Below the pieces are notes generated by a model. The model did no database searches, was not told the DNA's origin, and was given only the letters and a program-made list of their open reading frames with translations. Shown here piece after piece: positions 1-9,510 of a DNA stretch of 64,000 bases. The DNA comes from Neolewinella agarilytica (GTDB lineage: Bacteria > Bacteroidota > Bacteroidia > Chitinophagales > Saprospiraceae): NCBI RefSeq assembly GCF_900110645.1, contig NZ_FOFB01000030.1, positions 1-64,000 of the forward strand, in the 5' to 3' direction. Both the position numbers and the translations under genes were made by a program. Each line of letters opens with the position of its first letter. Position 1 is the first letter of the stretch.

Positions 1-3000
1 CCATTAAAGTTATAGTCGAAGGCCACAACACCACTCTCACTGAACATAATCCCTTGCTGGGCTCCAAACTCAGAGCCGGTATTGAAGACGGTTGCTTCGG
101 TCATCAGGGTCATCGCATCAGCCGTAAAGTCAACCGTTATGAGTTGCTCGTCAGAGGGGGGGCTCTGAGCTCCGCCAAGGAAAGAAAACAGAATTTCTGT
201 CCAGTTCTCCGGGGCGAAGTCGCCCGTAAAACCAATCGTTGGCTCATCTCCCAAACTCGCCGGAGAGATAGAGTACCGGAAGCGCCCACAACCATCCACG
301 ATTGGGCCGTTGCTGGGGTCGTTGTCATCCACCGTGATATCAAACTGGAAAGCATCCAGCAGCGCTGTATTGCCGGTCAGGAACATCCGGGGGATAAGCA
401 AGCCCTGGCAGTCATCATTGAGCGTCAGGTTGATCTCGGAGACACAAGCCAGGTTCGGCTGTTCGAAGCCAACAACAACCGTTACCGTCGTGACGGTCTC
501 GTTACCACTAGCATCGGTTACCGTTACGGTGAGTTCGTTCGTACCGATATCAGCCCCCGTAAAGGTCAGCGAGCGGTCAAACTCGATCGTGATGGGCTCT
601 CCACAGTTGTCCGTAGCCGTCGCCAGATCACCGGTCGTCAGCGTCATCGTAGGCTCATCATCGGTGAGAGTGAGCATCTGGTCCGTGGTTACTACATCCG
701 GCGGTGTATTATCTTCAATAGTAACGGTAAATTCACAAGCTCCGCTGTTGCCAGATGCATCAGTAAAGGTCAGCCGTACCGTATTAACCCCTAATGGAAA
801 ACCTCGGTTATTGCCTAGTACGGCAGAGATATTAGCGGAAAAATCAAAGAATAAGTTGAGAAAATTATTACCATCTTCATCGAAATACTCCTCTTCCAGT
901 AGTCCAATGCCATCACAGTTATCTCCGTTAGTCCACATACCAGCATTGCCTTGAAATAAACAATCTTCATCAGCGAAGTGCACCGTATTGGCGCAGGTCA
1001 TTACGGGGCTGATCGTATCGACGGCCATAAGACCAATTGTACAATTCGCAACATTACCCGCAATATCCGTAGCCGTTAGCGTAGCGGTCCCGGTAGTTTC
1101 GTCGCAGCCAAGCTCAGGAGCGATCAGCGCGATATCAATCGCAGCAGAGTCCGTACAGTTGTCAGTCAGGCTCATGATGGCAAGGGAAGTATCCATAACC
1201 GTTGCGAGGCCCATATCATCAATGAAAACCGCTACATCCTGGCATACAAGTGTTGGAGGAACCATATCCTCTACCGTAACGGTCGCGTCACAGGTAGTAA
1301 CATTCCCCGAAGGATCCGTAACTGTCAAGGTGACAGTATTAGGACCAATATCAGCACAATCGAAATCCGTAATATCTTCGGAGAACGTCAGTGGTCCACA
1401 GTTGTCGCTAGAACCACCGTCGATCTGAGACATAGTATTGTCATCAGTGGCGATGGAACCATTGCCCTCACCGTCCAACTGAACGGTGAGATCCATACAG
1501 ACCGGAGCTGGTGGGGTCGTGTCTAACACAATCAATGCTACCGTACACTGCGTAACATTATCACTAAAATCGCGGAAACCGTACGTCACCATGATATCTT
1601 CTCCAGTATTGGTACAGTCTGCATCAAGGGTACGAGTACGGTCGATCGTACCAGATACTGCACAATTGTCGGAGGTATCAATAGTAATATTATCAAAAAC
1701 GAAGTTGGCAGAGTTAGGGTCTGCAAATTGTCCGTCATCATCTAGATAAAGCGTAAAAGAAGGCACACAAGTCACCTCAGGCCGTATGGTGTCCAGGACC
1801 GTTATCTCAGCCGTACAAGACACCTCGTTTTGTGCGCCTTCGTTTTGAAATAAGGTTACGGTAACAGGCATGTTAGCCACATCACCACAATCAAAGTCAG
1901 CCTGCGAAAGGCTCAAATTGGTATTATCACATGATCCGCTCACCTGAATTTCTTCGGGTGTGATGGAGGTATTACCTGCATCATCAACGTATACCGTTAC
2001 GTCCTGACAGGTGAGTTCGACGATACATGGGTTTATCGTAATGGTCTGTTCGCAGCTAGCCGCTAGTCCTACATAATCCGTTACCGTAAAGGTCCTGGTT
2101 ACGATAATGGGATCAGTACCTGCTTGCACATCAATATAAGTAATGGTTTCGACGCCACAGTTTTCGTCGATGTCACCACCTTCTGCGGTGAACTGCGCTT
2201 CGGTGATGGTCACTTCTACTTCGGAGTAAGCAAGGTCAGAACCTTCCCCGTTACCCACGCTGGTTTCGTCACCGGCAATCTCGAAATCTTCCGGGCAGGC
2301 ATCAATGATGGGGTCTTCGTTGTCGACAACTTCAATGAAGAAGAAACAGGTTTCCATATTTCCTTCCGCATCAAATACTTCGTAAGTAACACGAGTAGTC
2401 GTGGAAGCGGAAGCTCCGCTGCCATAGAAATAAGTAGATGGTGTGATGATCTGTACATAACCATCCGTTTCCTGTGCCATAATCTCCGGAGAACCAGAAC
2501 CATAAGTAAGTGGGTCAGGAATAATCGTGGCTGCGGGCATGCTTTCCGCTGAGAAAACGATGGCTAAAGAGTCTACACCACAATCATCCGAAAAGCGGGG
2601 CGTCCGCCAGATGACTGCCGAACGACAATCTCTGCTGCTACTTACGCCATCGCTTGGCGGAGTAACCGTATAGACATAATCCATTTCTGTCATCATCGTG
2701 AAGGTCTCGTCGCAAACGGGGCGGGCCGTAGCGTCGTCGATGGTTGGGGCGGCGGCATCAACACACGCAATCTCTTCCCCTGAAACCGTAACGGTAAAAT
2801 CCACCAAATCGCCCGTATCGCCACCTCCGCCATCTGCAATGTAGAGCGTCCAGTTGCCGTTGAGTCCATCACTTTGCGGGTAAAAATCAGCGAAAGAGAA
2901 GACCTGCGGGCCATTGGTTCCGGCAGTCAATAGATTTCCATCATTGTCTGGGCTATAGTCACATATCCCGTCATCTGCACAAACAGTACTTCCAGTGGTA

Positions 3001-3452
3001 CTTCCCATAGTCTCCGCTGACTGAGGAGCCGTATCTGAAAAGGTGATTGGGCTAGTGGAGACAAGGTCATCCGACGCTCCACAAGCAGTAGCTGTACCTG
3101 CACCAGCACCAGCAACTAACTGAAGAATACTACCATCAGGTGCCTCGACGAAGATATCGAGGTCACCAACCCAGGTATGATTGATCGCCGTTTCCACCGT
3201 TATGGAAGTAACGTTACCACCAACGGGGAGGCCAGAAACATTAGCCGTAGCAGACAGGACTGTGGTACCCCCCAAATCTGTCAATTGCTCACCGCAGCCA
3301 GCAATTGGCCAATCGGGAATGGCCAGCGTAGCTCCACCATAAGAACCTTGGGAAGAAAAGGCTTGTGCCATCAACCCGGTGGCTCCTAATAAGATAAGGG
3401 TAACACAAAGGAGGCTACGGCCGATGGCCGAAAAGTGTAAATGTGTCGTCAT
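1..3452 (-). CDS. Giant secreted HYR-repeat surface protein, N-terminal part (3' end outside window)
   Basis: The frame is open from the ATG at 3450-3452 to the left edge, about 1150 codons without a stop, so the gene is partial here. The protein starts with a hydrophobic signal peptide ending near LMAQA. Around residues 60-230 comes a region resembling the proprotein-convertase P domain (VGDLDIFVEAPDGS, later NGNWTLYIADGGGDTGDL). After that there are serial domains of about 100 residues ending in patterns such as TATDIAGN or VTDPSGN with paired cysteines (SDNCG, TDNCT), which is the HYR/Ig-like look of Bacteroidota cell-surface and gliding proteins. It probably reaches the surface through type IX secretion, but the sorting domain would lie outside the window. 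No catalytic motif is visible. Family placement is confident; the ligand or role is unknown. Confidence 0.85.
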   Translation of the reverse strand, partial: MTTHLHFSAIGRSLLCVTLILLGATGLMAQAFSSQGSYGGATLAIPDWPIAGCGEQLTDLGGTTVLSATANVSGLPVGGNVTSITVETAINHTWVGDLDIFVEAPDGSILQLVAGAGAGTATACGASDDLVSTSPITFSDTAPQSAETMGSTTGSTVCADDGICDYSPDNDGNLLTAGTNGPQVFSFADFYPQSDGLNGNWTLYIADGGGGDTGDLVDFTVTVSGEEIACVDAAAPTIDDATARPVCDETFTMMTEMDYVYTVTPPSDGVSSSRDCRSAVIWRTPRFSDDCGVDSLAIVFSAESMPAATIIPDPLTYGSGSPEIMAQETDGYVQIITPSTYFYGSGASASTTTRVTYEVFDAEGNMETCFFFIEVVDNEDPIIDACPEDFEIAGDETSVGNGEGSDLAYSEVEVTITEAQFTAEGGDIDENCGVETITYIDVQAGTDPIIVTRTFTVTDYVGLAASCEQTITINPCIVELTCQDVTVYVDDAGNTSITPEEIQVSGSCDNTNLSLSQADFDCGDVANMPVTVTLFQNEGAQNEVSCTAEITVLDTIRPEVTCVPSFTLYLDDDGQFADPNSANFVFDNITIDTSDNCAVSGTIDRTRTLDADCTNTGEDIMVTYGFRDFSDNVTQCTVALIVLDTTPPAPVCMDLTVQLDGEGNGSIATDDNTMSQIDGGSSDNCGPLTFSEDITDFDCADIGPNTVTLTVTDPSGNVTTCDATVTVEDMVPPTLVCQDVAVFIDDMGLATVMDTSLAIMSLTDNCTDSAAIDIALIAPELGCDETTGTATLTATDIAGNVANCTIGLMAVDTISPVMTCANTVHFADEDCLFQGNAGMWTNGDNCDGIGLLEEEYFDEDGNNFLNLFFDFSANISAVLGNNRGFPLGVNTVRLTFTDASGNSGACEFTVTIEDNTPPDVVTTDQMLTLTDDEPTMTLTTGDLATATDNCGEPITIEFDRSLTFTGADIGTNELTVTVTDASGNETVTTVTVVVGFEQPNLACVSEINLTLNDDCQGLLIPRMFLTGNTALLDAFQFDITVDDNDPSNGPIVDGCGRFRYSISPASLGDEPTIGFTGDFAPENWTEILFSFLGGAQSPPSDEQLITVDFTADAMTLMTEATVFNTGSEFGAQQGIMFSESGVVAFDYNFN

Positions 3453-3817
3453 CTTTTTAAATCTGAGATTAAGTAAAACCCTAAAAGTGGGTGCAAGCGA
3501 TCAAAAACAAAGCATTAAACTACTGAATTTGCTCGTATGAAGTCACAACGCAGAGGTTAAAACACATGAGAAGGGCAAAAAACAGGTAGAAACACCTGTT
3601 CATTCTCCAGCCCTTGCGATTAAAAAGCTTTCCTGGCATCCTGCGTTCGCGCCCCTCTTTCTCTATACCGAAGCGCTGCTGATGGAAAAAACTAAGGAGC
3701 AAAACAATACCCTTCGGTAAAAACTGCACGCGTATATTTGCCCCACTTTTTCCTTAGCCACCCGCAACTCTGCTACCTTAGTGCAGTGTTGATCAAAGAA
3801 CCAATCACTCGAAATTT
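3453..3817. promoter_or_regulatory. Divergent intergenic region with the probable tyrS promoter
   Basis: This 365-base spacer separates the reverse HYR gene from tyrS. TATATTTG at 3733-3740 matches the Bacteroidota -7 box TAnnTTTG and gives a leader of roughly 75 nt for tyrS. I see no clear -33 TTTG at the right distance. A 69-codon reverse frame at 3520-3729 is probably not a gene. Nothing else recognisable. Confidence 0.45.
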
Positions 3818-5134
3818 ATGGACTTTATTGCCGAACTAGAATGGCGCGGTATGCTGCACCAGCTCACCCCCGGAATTAAGGAACACCTGGCCGAAGCCCC
3901 CCGCAAGGCTTACATCGGTTTTGACCCCACGGCCCCTTCCATAACGATCGGTAATTATGTTCAGATCATGTTGCTTACGCTTTGGGCACGGGCCGGTCAT
4001 CATCCGGTGGTGCTATTCGGCGGGGCGACCGGACGCATCGGTGACCCCAGTGGAAAAGACAAGGAGCGGCAGCTTAAAAGTTACGAAGAACTGGACGGCA
4101 ACCTGGAACACCAACGACAACAAATGCTGCGCTTACTGAGTGCAGGACTAAGGGGCGCAAACGCAGGTGCCGTGGAGGTTGAAGGAGCAAAGTTTTCCGT
4201 CGTCAACAACTACGACTTTTACAAAGACATGAATGCGCTGGACTTCCTCCGAAACGTCGGCAAAACCCTCACCATCAGCTACATGATGACGAAGGACTCG
4301 GTCAAGAACCGCCTCGAATCAGGGATGTCCTTCACCGAGTTCAGCTACCAGCTCCTGCAGGGCTACGACTTCCAGTGCCTCTACGAGCAGGAAGGCGTTA
4401 CTGTACAGATGGGTGGCTCTGACCAGTGGGGAAACATCACCGCTGGCACCGAATTCGTGCGCCGCAACCTGGAGGGCAAAGCATTCGCCGTCACCACTCC
4501 CCTACTCACAAAGGCAGACGGTTCCAAATTCGGCAAATCTACCGCCGGAAACATTTGGCTGGACCCCGACATGACGACTCCCTACGACTTCTACCAGTTC
4601 TGGTTACGGTCTGATGATGCGGACATCCCTACTTACCTGAAGTACTTCAGCCTTCGCAGCAAGGAGGAAATTCTGGCCGACTGCGCCATCATCGAAAAGG
4701 AAGGCGCGGAATTCCGTGACATCAACGACGTGAAAAAGCGCCTGGCGGAAGAGCTCACCGAGCGCATCCACGGTGCTGATGGTCTTGCTACCGCCATCCG
4801 GGTCACTAACCTGCTCTACGGTAAAGGTGCCGCTGATGACCTGCGCGCGCTCGACGCCAAAACACTTGCCTTCCTGGGCGGGACACTTCCCACGCACACC
4901 TTCTCCAAAGACCAACTCGCCGCCGGCGTCAACCTGATGGATTTTCTGGCGGGGACCGAAATTCTGGCCAGTAAGTCAGAAGCTAAGCGTGCTATTCAAG
5001 GCAACGCCATCGGTATCAACAAAGAGAAGGTCACCGACGTGGAAGCAACCGTTTCCGCCGACAACCTGCTCCACGATAAGTTTATGATGGTGGAGAACGG
5101 TAAGAAACGACGGTATTTGGTGGTTGTGGAGTAA
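3818..5134 (+). CDS. tyrS: Tyrosine--tRNA ligase
   Basis: Class I aminoacyl-tRNA synthetase that charges tRNA-Tyr in the cytoplasm. The start MDFIAELEWRGM is typical. The HIGH-like signature is SITIGN (residues 41-46), the KMSKS-like loop is KFGKS (about residues 237-241), and the tyrosine-binding segment reads GGSDQWGNITAGTE. A C-terminal S4-type RNA-binding domain covers about residues 370-438 (LASKSEAKRAIQGNAIGIN). Length 438 aa is slightly long for the bacterial form. An extra loop at residues 112-118 (GANAGA) before the conserved VVNNYDFYKD is encoded by a copy of the dispersed GC-rich element at 4152-4170. It stands alone on the plus strand, and its stop codon runs straight into a TAA-containing repeat tract. 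Confidence 0.97.
   Translation: MDFIAELEWRGMLHQLTPGIKEHLAEAPRKAYIGFDPTAPSITIGNYVQIMLLTLWARAGHHPVVLFGGATGRIGDPSGKDKERQLKSYEELDGNLEHQRQQMLRLLSAGLRGANAGAVEVEGAKFSVVNNYDFYKDMNALDFLRNVGKTLTISYMMTKDSVKNRLESGMSFTEFSYQLLQGYDFQCLYEQEGVTVQMGGSDQWGNITAGTEFVRRNLEGKAFAVTTPLLTKADGSKFGKSTAGNIWLDPDMTTPYDFYQFWLRSDDADIPTYLKYFSLRSKEEILADCAIIEKEGAEFRDINDVKKRLAEELTERIHGADGLATAIRVTNLLYGKGAADDLRALDAKTLAFLGGTLPTHTFSKDQLAAGVNLMDFLAGTEILASKSEAKRAIQGNAIGINKEKVTDVEATVSADNLLHDKFMMVENGKKRRYLVVVE
4152..4170 (+). repeat. Dispersed GC-rich element, copy inside tyrS
   Basis: Reads GGGCGCAAACGCAGGTGC, a diverged copy of the element core GGGCGCGGCCGCAGGTGCA. It is translated as G-A-N-A-G-A within a loop of TyrS. It could be chance in an Ala/Gly-rich loop, but the same frame and residue pattern recurs in pheS and in the MFS transporter. 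Confidence 0.5.
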
Positions 5135-5180
5135 GGGAGTAAAGGGGTAAAGGAAAAAGGGGGTTAAAGGAGTAAAGGGA
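5132..5180. repeat. Stop-anchored degenerate TAAAGGG tract
   Basis: Starting at the TAA stop of tyrS the strand continues TAAGGGAGTAAAGGGGTAAA and similar, with TAA every 7-8 bases. It fills the convergent spacer between tyrS and the esterase gene. A very similar tract follows the gene at 29420-30016. Confidence 0.7.
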
Positions 5181-5182
5181 GA

Positions 5183-6937
5183 TCAACGGATGGCAAGCCG
5201 GGCTACTTTTTCCAGGGAGGGTACGCGCAGGAGGTAAATTCCGGTGGGATGATTAGCGACGTTTAAGCTTTCTCCATTCATGAGCCAACGTTGGGTTAGT
5301 ATTCTTCCGGCTATGTCTCTTAGTTCTACCCCCGCTCCCTCTTCCGGCAAGCCGTTAAGCGAAACGTTTTCTTTGGCGGGATTAGGGAAGACCGAGAATT
5401 CATCAGCGACTTCCACCGTTGCCACGGTGCTCAGGCTGCTTTGCCCGTCGTAGTCGAACTGCCGGATGCGATAATAGTGAGTACCTGCCCCAGGGTTCTC
5501 ATCTGCGTAAATAAAAGTAGCGTCACCGGCTAAGTTCCCACTCGCCGCTACCAGACCGATGGGCCGGAAGGTCTGTTCTCCTGCCCCGGCGTGTTCCACC
5601 CGAAAATAGTCGCTGTCTACCTGATCGGCGACTGACCATTCGAGCAGGTTTTCTTTCCCGTTATGAACGGCCGTTAGCGGAGTCGTCCACCGCAGCGGGA
5701 GGAGTTTTTCAACGGTAACGATTTGCTCCAGGGTATCCCAGCTCAGGATGTCGTCAGAGACGAAGAGCTTTACGGCGTAGTCGCCGTCGGCTGCGAAAGT
5801 GTGCATTGGGCTGGGGTCAGTAGAAGTGCCCCCATCTCCAAAGTCCCAGAACCAGTTCTCCGCATCAATGGAGGCATCGGTAAAGGTTACCTCCAGTTCG
5901 TTGGTAGCGACGGAAAAGTCGGCCGTAGGCTTGTGTTGCTCCCAGAGGAAATTAGTGACCATAGGCAGCAGTATATCCCAATGAAAGTTAGGTCCGCTGC
6001 CATTAGCCCAGCTGCCGTTGTTGGTGCCGTAGAACTCATGGTCTCCGCCCGTAACGAAGTAGGTTTCGTGTGGAGCCGTACCGTTGGCATCCAGTTGATC
6101 GTTGATGGGCCCGGAGCCGAACACATCGGGGAAAGCCCCGAAGCCAAAGGGCGGGCCGGTGATGAAGGGGACGGTGCCGTCGTCCGTTCCGTGGGCCAGA
6201 AAGACGGGTTGATCATCAGTAGCATCCACCAGGTCTACGGCGGAGATGGCGCCCCAGAGGTTAACGACGCCGTTGGGGGTGCCGCTGAAGCCGGGGTTAC
6301 TCCCGGCGTCGGGAGGGCCAAGGTCAGGGGTGATTCGCGGAGTAAGGAAGTCCGTATACTGAACCGCGCCGGTTTCCGGCGGAATCTCATCGGTCTCCGT
6401 CATGTAAATACTGTGCAGGGCGATGAAGCCTCCGGCACTGCTTCCGGCCAGGTATACGTGGTCGGGGTCAATACCCAGGCTGGCGGCGTTGGCGCGAAAG
6501 TAGCGGACTGCCGTGCGGCCATCCTGAATTCCGCGGTATACCGCCCGGGTGCCGTGAAGTGCTGCATTGGAGAGGAAGTAAAAGCCCTTGCGGTAGTCAA
6601 TGGTAGCGGTTACGTAGCCCTTGCGTGCAAAAGAATCACAGAGGGCGACCATATCATCGTGGCTGCGGTTACCGTTGAAGAATCCGCCGGAGTGGGCGAA
6701 GATGATGGCGGCACGTTGGTCATGACTGTCTCCCGTTGGCTCATAGATATCCATGACCAGATCACGGATGGTGGTATTTGTCTCGTTATTATAAACAGCG
6801 TTCAGGAAAGGCGCCTGCCCGTACACCACATTGCTGGTGATCGTGCTGCCGGGGAAAATGGTTTCCACGTAGCGACGGTCCTGAGCAACCAGAGACTGGC
6901 AAAGAGCTAACGAAAGTATAAGTAGAAATGCGCGCAT
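5183..6937 (-). CDS. Secreted alpha/beta-hydrolase (esterase-like) with PKD domain and type IX sorting domain
   Basis: A signal peptide (MRAFLLILSLALCQSLVAQ) leads into an alpha/beta-hydrolase domain of about 300 residues. The oxyanion-hole motif is HSGGFF (82-87), the nucleophile elbow is GSSAGG with Ser167, and a later TGGDHEFYG supplies a plausible catalytic His; HGTDDGTVPF is also family-typical. This resembles the feruloyl/acetyl-esterase-like carbohydrate esterase group. A PKD domain follows (about 340-410, ENWFWDFGDGGTSTDPSP), then a second beta domain, and finally a Por-type sorting domain (FSVFPNPAKENVSL to GIYLLRV) at the C-terminus. It should therefore be exported by the Sec and type IX systems and act outside the cell on an ester of a polysaccharide or similar; the substrate is not readable. 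It is convergent with tyrS. Confidence 0.85.
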   Translation of the reverse strand: MRAFLLILSLALCQSLVAQDRRYVETIFPGSTITSNVVYGQAPFLNAVYNNETNTTIRDLVMDIYEPTGDSHDQRAAIIFAHSGGFFNGNRSHDDMVALCDSFARKGYVTATIDYRKGFYFLSNAALHGTRAVYRGIQDGRTAVRYFRANAASLGIDPDHVYLAGSSAGGFIALHSIYMTETDEIPPETGAVQYTDFLTPRITPDLGPPDAGSNPGFSGTPNGVVNLWGAISAVDLVDATDDQPVFLAHGTDDGTVPFITGPPFGFGAFPDVFGSGPINDQLDANGTAPHETYFVTGGDHEFYGTNNGSWANGSGPNFHWDILLPMVTNFLWEQHKPTADFSVATNELEVTFTDASIDAENWFWDFGDGGTSTDPSPMHTFAADGDYAVKLFVSDDILSWDTLEQIVTVEKLLPLRWTTPLTAVHNGKENLLEWSVADQVDSDYFRVEHAGAGEQTFRPIGLVAASGNLAGDATFIYADENPGAGTHYYRIRQFDYDGQSSLSTVATVEVADEFSVFPNPAKENVSLNGLPEEGAGVELRDIAGRILTQRWLMNGESLNVANHPTGIYLLRVPSLEKVARLAIR

Positions 6938-6983
6938 GCCTAAAGATAAGCAGCAATGGCCATGGTCAAAAACCAGCGAAGAT

Positions 6984-7790
6984 TCACCAGATTTTCTGCC
7001 CTATACCTTCCTGAATGTCCTTTCGAAAGCGTTGCACCCATTTCTCAGACTCGGCATTCGCCGTTCTGGCTAAAAGCTTTTCGGGGACAATTTTGGGAGC
7101 TTCTTCGATGCCAAGGTAGTCCAGAATATGCTGAATGGTGGCGGGGAAATCGTCTAGCATATCTTCATATACCACCGTTAGGGGTTGAATATCGTAACGG
7201 CTGAAATATTCCTGTATGCCGCATTCCTTGAGCATTATTTCCTTGTAGAGATGGGTGAGGGCGTCGGGGACATAGTTGTCTTCCCAAAAGTCCTCGCTGA
7301 AGGATTGGTTTTCGCCTTGTTTCAGGTGCCAGACACCGTCCTTAATCGCCTTCCACCAGGAGACGGCCTGGCGAATTTTGTTGCGACGGGTCAGGAAGAT
7401 GTGTTGGCAGTTCGGGAAAAGGTCGGCGAATACCGCCTGATCTCCGGCCGAAGGGTCAAGGCCCTGAAGCAGTCTCAATTCATCGGTCCAGCCGTCATAA
7501 ATGGTGGCGTGACGGGAATGCTTGATGCCAAAAATGCCATTCTCTCCGGTTCCCAGCCGGTGGATTTCGGCTTTTAGTTCGGCGTAAGTTTCCAGACCGT
7601 ATTTTTCGCGGAGGTTTTTGGCGTCCATCAGGTTGAAGTGTTCGCCGGGCAGGCCGGCTACGCCGGTTTGGGACAAACCTTCACACAGGAGGGTGGAGCC
7701 GCTTCGCTGGGTCATCCAGATGCGGTAGGATTTGTGTACTTGCAAAAGAGAAGGTGATTTTAGGGCTGGAGAACAGTTCGAATGAATCAA
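6984..7790 (-). CDS. Stf0-family sulfotransferase-like protein
   Basis: The N-terminal motif RIWMTQRSGSTLLCEGL (from about residue 23) is the 5'-phosphosulfate-binding loop of PAPS-dependent sulfotransferases. The following GLPGEHFNL and the later LTRRNKIRQAVSWWKA, with the 3'-phosphate-binding Arg region, match the Stf0 (trehalose 2-sulfotransferase-like) family. Length 268 aa fits. By family it would move a sulfuryl group from PAPS to a sugar hydroxyl in the cytoplasm. It is followed on the same strand by the esterase gene and preceded by the MFS transporter after 28 bases, so it may share a transcript with the transporter. The acceptor is unknown. The first 22 residues are not conserved-looking, so the true start may be internal. 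Confidence 0.8.
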   Translation of the reverse strand: MIHSNCSPALKSPSLLQVHKSYRIWMTQRSGSTLLCEGLSQTGVAGLPGEHFNLMDAKNLREKYGLETYAELKAEIHRLGTGENGIFGIKHSRHATIYDGWTDELRLLQGLDPSAGDQAVFADLFPNCQHIFLTRRNKIRQAVSWWKAIKDGVWHLKQGENQSFSEDFWEDNYVPDALTHLYKEIMLKECGIQEYFSRYDIQPLTVVYEDMLDDFPATIQHILDYLGIEEAPKIVPEKLLARTANAESEKWVQRFRKDIQEGIGQKIW

Positions 7791-7818
7791 AAAGTTTCAG
7801 CAGTTCCCTTCCCTGCTG

Positions 7819-9177
7819 TTAATGACTTCCCCCTGCACCTGCGGCCGCGCCCACAACTCCGCTGTGCTGCTCACGCACCAAAAGCCAGAGAGCTGCACTT
7901 ACGGCCAGTGTGCCGGTACTAATCATGTAAATCAACGATTTATCGGCTGCATGTTCGATGTACCCACCCAGCAGGGAAGCCACAACCTGAGGTAAGACCA
8001 CTGACAGGTTAAACAGTCCCATCATGAGGCCCATTTTACGCTGATCGACCGTCTCGGTCATGATGGCAAAAGGAAGGCTGACGATGGCCGCCCAGCCAAT
8101 ACCGACAACGGCCATCAGAGCTCCGAAGGCATAAATGGAGGTATAGCCGAACAGTACAATGAGCAGATAACCAACCGCACTGATGGCAATGGCAATAGCG
8201 TGGGTTTTGACCCGGCCGATTTTACGGGCAATGGGTTCCAGCACCAGGGCTGGCAGTAGAAACCCGACAGTATTGAGCACCGCAAAGGCGATTCCGATCT
8301 GTTTACCGATGAGGTCGTTCGTCTCCGGATCGAGCTCTGCGTTAACGTCAAAGCCCATGATGTTGCTCTTGATATAGCCGAAGGTGTAGATGAACATGGT
8401 TTGTACTCCTACCCAGGTGAAGGCGTGTGCGAAACAGATCTTCAGAAACTCGGGCCAATCAGTTCCCCGGTTCAGCTTCATTGAATTCTTCGGGATTGCG
8501 ACATCATCGATCGTACTATCCATTGCAGCAGCTGACATTCCCTCCGCCTCTTGTTCCGCCGCAGCGTCCAGGCTCCGGGGCTCCGTAATAAAAAAGGGCG
8601 GAATCACGGAAAAGAGAAAGACAATGATGGCCCCCAGATAGATCAGGGCGTAATTATTGAAGATCACGGCCACCAGATAAGCTCCGACACCAAAGGCCCC
8701 GGAGATGGTCTGCATGATCGTGAAGCCTTTAGTGCGAGCTTCTCCTTCTGGCGTTACGTCTGCAATAACCGATCGCGCGGGGTTGAAACTGATGTTGATG
8801 GCCAGGTCGAGCGTCAGTGCCACCGTAAGGGCTACCGTGGCAATGGCGGCGACGCCCATCCCTTCGCTGATAACATCCAGAAACGGTAAGGCAAGGATCA
8901 TCAGCGCCGCAATGGTACCTCCAATAACAATGAATGGCCGACGCCGACCGCCCATAAACCAAACGTTATCGCTCACCACCCCGACAATCACCTGCCCCAA
9001 AATTCCCGCTAGGGGACCAGCCAGCCAGACTAAGCCGATTTCTTCAAGATTGAGACCGTACTGGGTGTTTAAAATCCAACTCAGAGCCGAAATTTGTACG
9101 CATAGGGCAAAGCCCATCGCGGTGGCGGGCAGGGACAATAGGGCGTATTGGCTACGGGAGAGATTGTTGGAAGGCAT
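7819..9177 (-). CDS. MFS transporter, sugar-type (SLC45/GPH-like)
   Basis: A 452-residue, 12-helix major facilitator. The cytoplasmic motif GRRRPFIVIGG after helix 3 and the long charged loop between helices 6 and 7 are typical of sucrose/maltose-type (SLC45-like) and GPH-like carriers. An acidic and glutamine-rich N-terminus is absent. By family it would import a disaccharide or related sugar across the inner membrane, probably with protons; the substrate is inferred. The extreme C-terminus reads GVVGAAAGAGGSH, and the GAAAGAG part is encoded by a full copy of the dispersed GC-rich element at 7831-7852. The upstream side abuts the left hairpin array of the GxxExxY cassette. Confidence 0.85.
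   Translation of the reverse strand: MPSNNLSRSQYALLSLPATAMGFALCVQISALSWILNTQYGLNLEEIGLVWLAGPLAGILGQVIVGVVSDNVWFMGGRRRPFIVIGGTIAALMILALPFLDVISEGMGVAAIATVALTVALTLDLAINISFNPARSVIADVTPEGEARTKGFTIMQTISGAFGVGAYLVAVIFNNYALIYLGAIIVFLFSVIPPFFITEPRSLDAAAEQEAEGMSAAAMDSTIDDVAIPKNSMKLNRGTDWPEFLKICFAHAFTWVGVQTMFIYTFGYIKSNIMGFDVNAELDPETNDLIGKQIGIAFAVLNTVGFLLPALVLEPIARKIGRVKTHAIAIAISAVGYLLIVLFGYTSIYAFGALMAVVGIGWAAIVSLPFAIMTETVDQRKMGLMMGLFNLSVVLPQVVASLLGGYIEHAADKSLIYMISTGTLAVSAALWLLVREQHSGVVGAAAGAGGSH
7831..7852 (-). repeat. Dispersed GC-rich element, copy in the 3' end of the MFS gene
   Basis: On the minus strand this reads GGGCGCGGCCGCAGGTGCA followed by GGG, the consensus form. It supplies the last sense codons of the transporter (GAAAGAG) ahead of GSH-stop. 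Confidence 0.8.
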
Positions 9178-9222
9178 GATGGGCGTTTTGCTGATCGGGA
9201 ATGTGGAATGGGGAAGATAGGG

Positions 9223-9499
9223 ATCGTTGCGCGATTGGGGTTAACGCGGAAGGGGGATCGCTGCGCGATTAGAGTTCACGCAGAGGGACGCAGAGGGGGC
9301 GGAAGGACGCGGAGAGGGATTGCTGCGCGATGGGGGGCACGCGGAGGGGGGATCGCTGCGCGATTAGAAAGTTCACGCAGAGGGACGCAGAAGGGGCGGA
9401 AGGACGCGGAGAGGGATTGCTGCGCGATGGGGGGCACGCGGAGGGGGATCGCTGCGCGATGGGGTTCGTACAGAGAGCTGCAAGGACGCAGAAGAAGGG
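9223..9499 (+). repeat. Left hairpin array of the GxxExxY cassette
   Basis: Six short palindromes of the form ATCGCTGCGCGAT (9223-9235, 9257-9269, 9319-9331, 9352-9364, 9416-9428, 9448-9460; some with one change) alternate with purine-rich units like CACGCAGAGGGACGCAGA and GGAAGGACGCGGAGA. One larger block (about 9257-9351) is repeated almost exactly at 9352-9447. No convincing coding sequence is present. The array lies between the transporter start and the GxxExxY stop, and its purine-rich strand is the plus strand, opposite to the right array. Confidence 0.9.
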
Positions 9500-9510
9500 C
9501 TTTTAATGTG

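Noticed and set aside
3520-3729. 69-codon reverse frame before tyrS
   Set aside because: Lies in a divergent promoter region, no family resemblance; its one hydrophobic stretch is at the C-terminal end.
5723-6910. 395-codon plus-strand frame opposite the esterase gene
   Set aside because: Shadow of a gene with signal peptide, catalytic motifs and sorting domain.
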